The notes beneath the pieces were generated by a model, which did no database searches, was not told the origin of the DNA, and saw only the letters and a list, made by a program, of their open reading frames with translations. From Neodiprion pinetum (lineage: Eukaryota; Arthropoda; Insecta; Hymenoptera; Diprionidae), in NCBI RefSeq assembly GCF_021155775.2, contig NC_060233.1, positions 6,862,501-6,926,500 of the forward strand: DNA of 64,000 nt, in the 5' to 3' direction. The translations under genes were made by a program, and so were the position numbers. Below are positions 62,953 to 64,000 of the stretch, in pieces; the first letter of the stretch is position 1, and the number at the start of each line of letters is the position of its first letter.

Positions 62953-63696
62953 TGGCATGAAACGTGTGTAAATAAGATAAAAGGTAGAAAAAATTGTAAA
63001 CTCTTCGATAACATCGTACGCATAATAATGAGTGTCTAAAATAGCGAACGAAAAGGGAGAAAGAGAAAGAAAATTTCACCAATCTAAAAAAAAAAAAAAA
63101 ATTATACGCGTAGTAAATATACTTCAAAAATATTTGATTCGACGTATTTATATACGTATAGGTGATATATATATATTGATTTATCTATCATCTGGAAACT
63201 CTATATAATCTTGTCACATGCATTTTCAATTTGATAGAAGAGTAAAGATGAGTTTCTTTTGCTGGTAAAAGAGTAGGAAGAATAAAAGAAAACAAATTCG
63301 GTGTTTATAAACGTCGATAAGAGTGATAAAAATCGAACGTTATGAACACCGGACAAAAATTGGCAAATAGAGAAAGAGAGAGAGAGAGAAAGAAGAATCG
63401 CGAAACGCGTCCAAGAGCTAGACAAATATTCATAAATACTCGACGCTCCTGACCTACGCAATGTATATAAAAATAATATATGTATAATATAATTAGAATG
63501 CCAAAAAAATTGTTGAATTTCTTCCGTCCGTACGATATAACATCGAAACAACGAAGAGAGCACTCGTACATACTTGTAATATTATACGTATATATATACG
63601 TGACACTGTAATGATAATAACTTTGAGCCGATAACAGATTCGAAAACTACTAGCTTACGTACGGAGGAAACGTGACGAAAAGGAAAGTAAAATAAG

Positions 63697-63728
<32 letters not shown>

Positions 63729-64000
63729 GAAAGAAAGAAAAATGAGTTAAGGAAAAGAAACGTGTTATTACCGTACATTTACATGCCTATATGTGTATAT
63801 AAGAAACGTGTAATGTAGATAAAAGACACTTGTCAGGTTTGATAGCGCACTCACAATTATACACAAATACAGAGAGAAACGCGTTTATCCTGTGCGCGCG
63901 ACGCGACACGCGGAGTGATGAACTTGAAAACGTTTCAATTTTCATTCGGCGCCGATTTGACGTTGATACATATCTCCATCTCTCTCACTTTCTCTCTCTT

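Larger units (their letters stand above)
44464..64000 (-). other. Very long ftz-f1 intron (at least 19.5 kb), running off the right edge
   Basis: The exon at 44463 must be preceded by one ending in phase 1 that encodes the zinc fingers (family pattern C-x2-C ... CESCKGFFKR ... MKLE). I looked for the reverse complement of these motifs through to 64000 and found none, so the DNA-binding exons lie further right. The sequence is AT-rich with many A/T homopolymers and TA, TC/GA, TAA and CA microsatellites, plus MITE-like elements (44607, 55415, 57725). It is consistent with intronic DNA of a large developmental regulator. Unrecognised regulatory elements or nested non-coding transcripts may be present. 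Confidence 0.65.

Overview
The window is eukaryotic and most likely from an insect. All recognisable genes are split by GT-AG introns. One of them is ftz-f1 (NR5A3), an arthropod nuclear receptor. Intergenic DNA is AT-rich, full of homopolymer and dinucleotide tracts, and carries a long satellite array. I lean towards a hymenopteran, but the sequence does not prove it.

Layout. (1) 1-6506, minus strand: the 5' end of a kelch-domain gene (KLHDC4-like), then a complete five-exon TPR gene of about 516 residues with IFIT-like features. Its first intron holds a non-autonomous hAT element with an intact 8-bp target duplication, a 650-bp palindrome and a degenerate MITE-like block. (2) 6507-11525: no gene seen. 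It holds a possible LTR and a 1.85-kb long-inverted-repeat element whose 188-bp internal unit is amplified on one arm only. (3) 11526-23470: 35 head-to-tail copies of a 341-bp satellite, with dimeric higher-order structure, a recent three-monomer duplication, ancestral-looking copies at both ends and decayed copies to about 24665. (4) 24666-29400: repeat patchwork of pyrimidine/purine-rich minisatellites, a 60-bp minisatellite with a long open frame, a THAP-domain exon with a lost zinc ligand, and a second transposon-like ORF. (5) 29984-35730, plus strand: complete PRMT5 (11 exons, 622 residues) and GCSH (3 exons, 174 residues). (6) 36554-37242, plus: an unrecognised two-exon coding fragment. 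(7) 39589-64000, minus: the last four exons of ftz-f1 (end of the DNA-binding domain, Ftz-F1 box, hinge, whole ligand-binding domain, AF-2). The zinc fingers are not in the window, so the gene's intron runs at least 19.5 kb to the right edge.

The genes are not an operon-like unit. PRMT5 is an arginine methyltransferase, GCSH a mitochondrial lipoyl carrier, and FTZ-F1 a developmental transcription factor. The least ordinary content is the satellite and its edges, the inverted-repeat elements, the insect IFIT-like gene, and an internal CpG-rich, CRE-containing promoter-like island inside ftz-f1. I found no clear evidence of a wholly new biological system. The closest candidates are the 60-bp repeat ORF and the inverted-repeat element.
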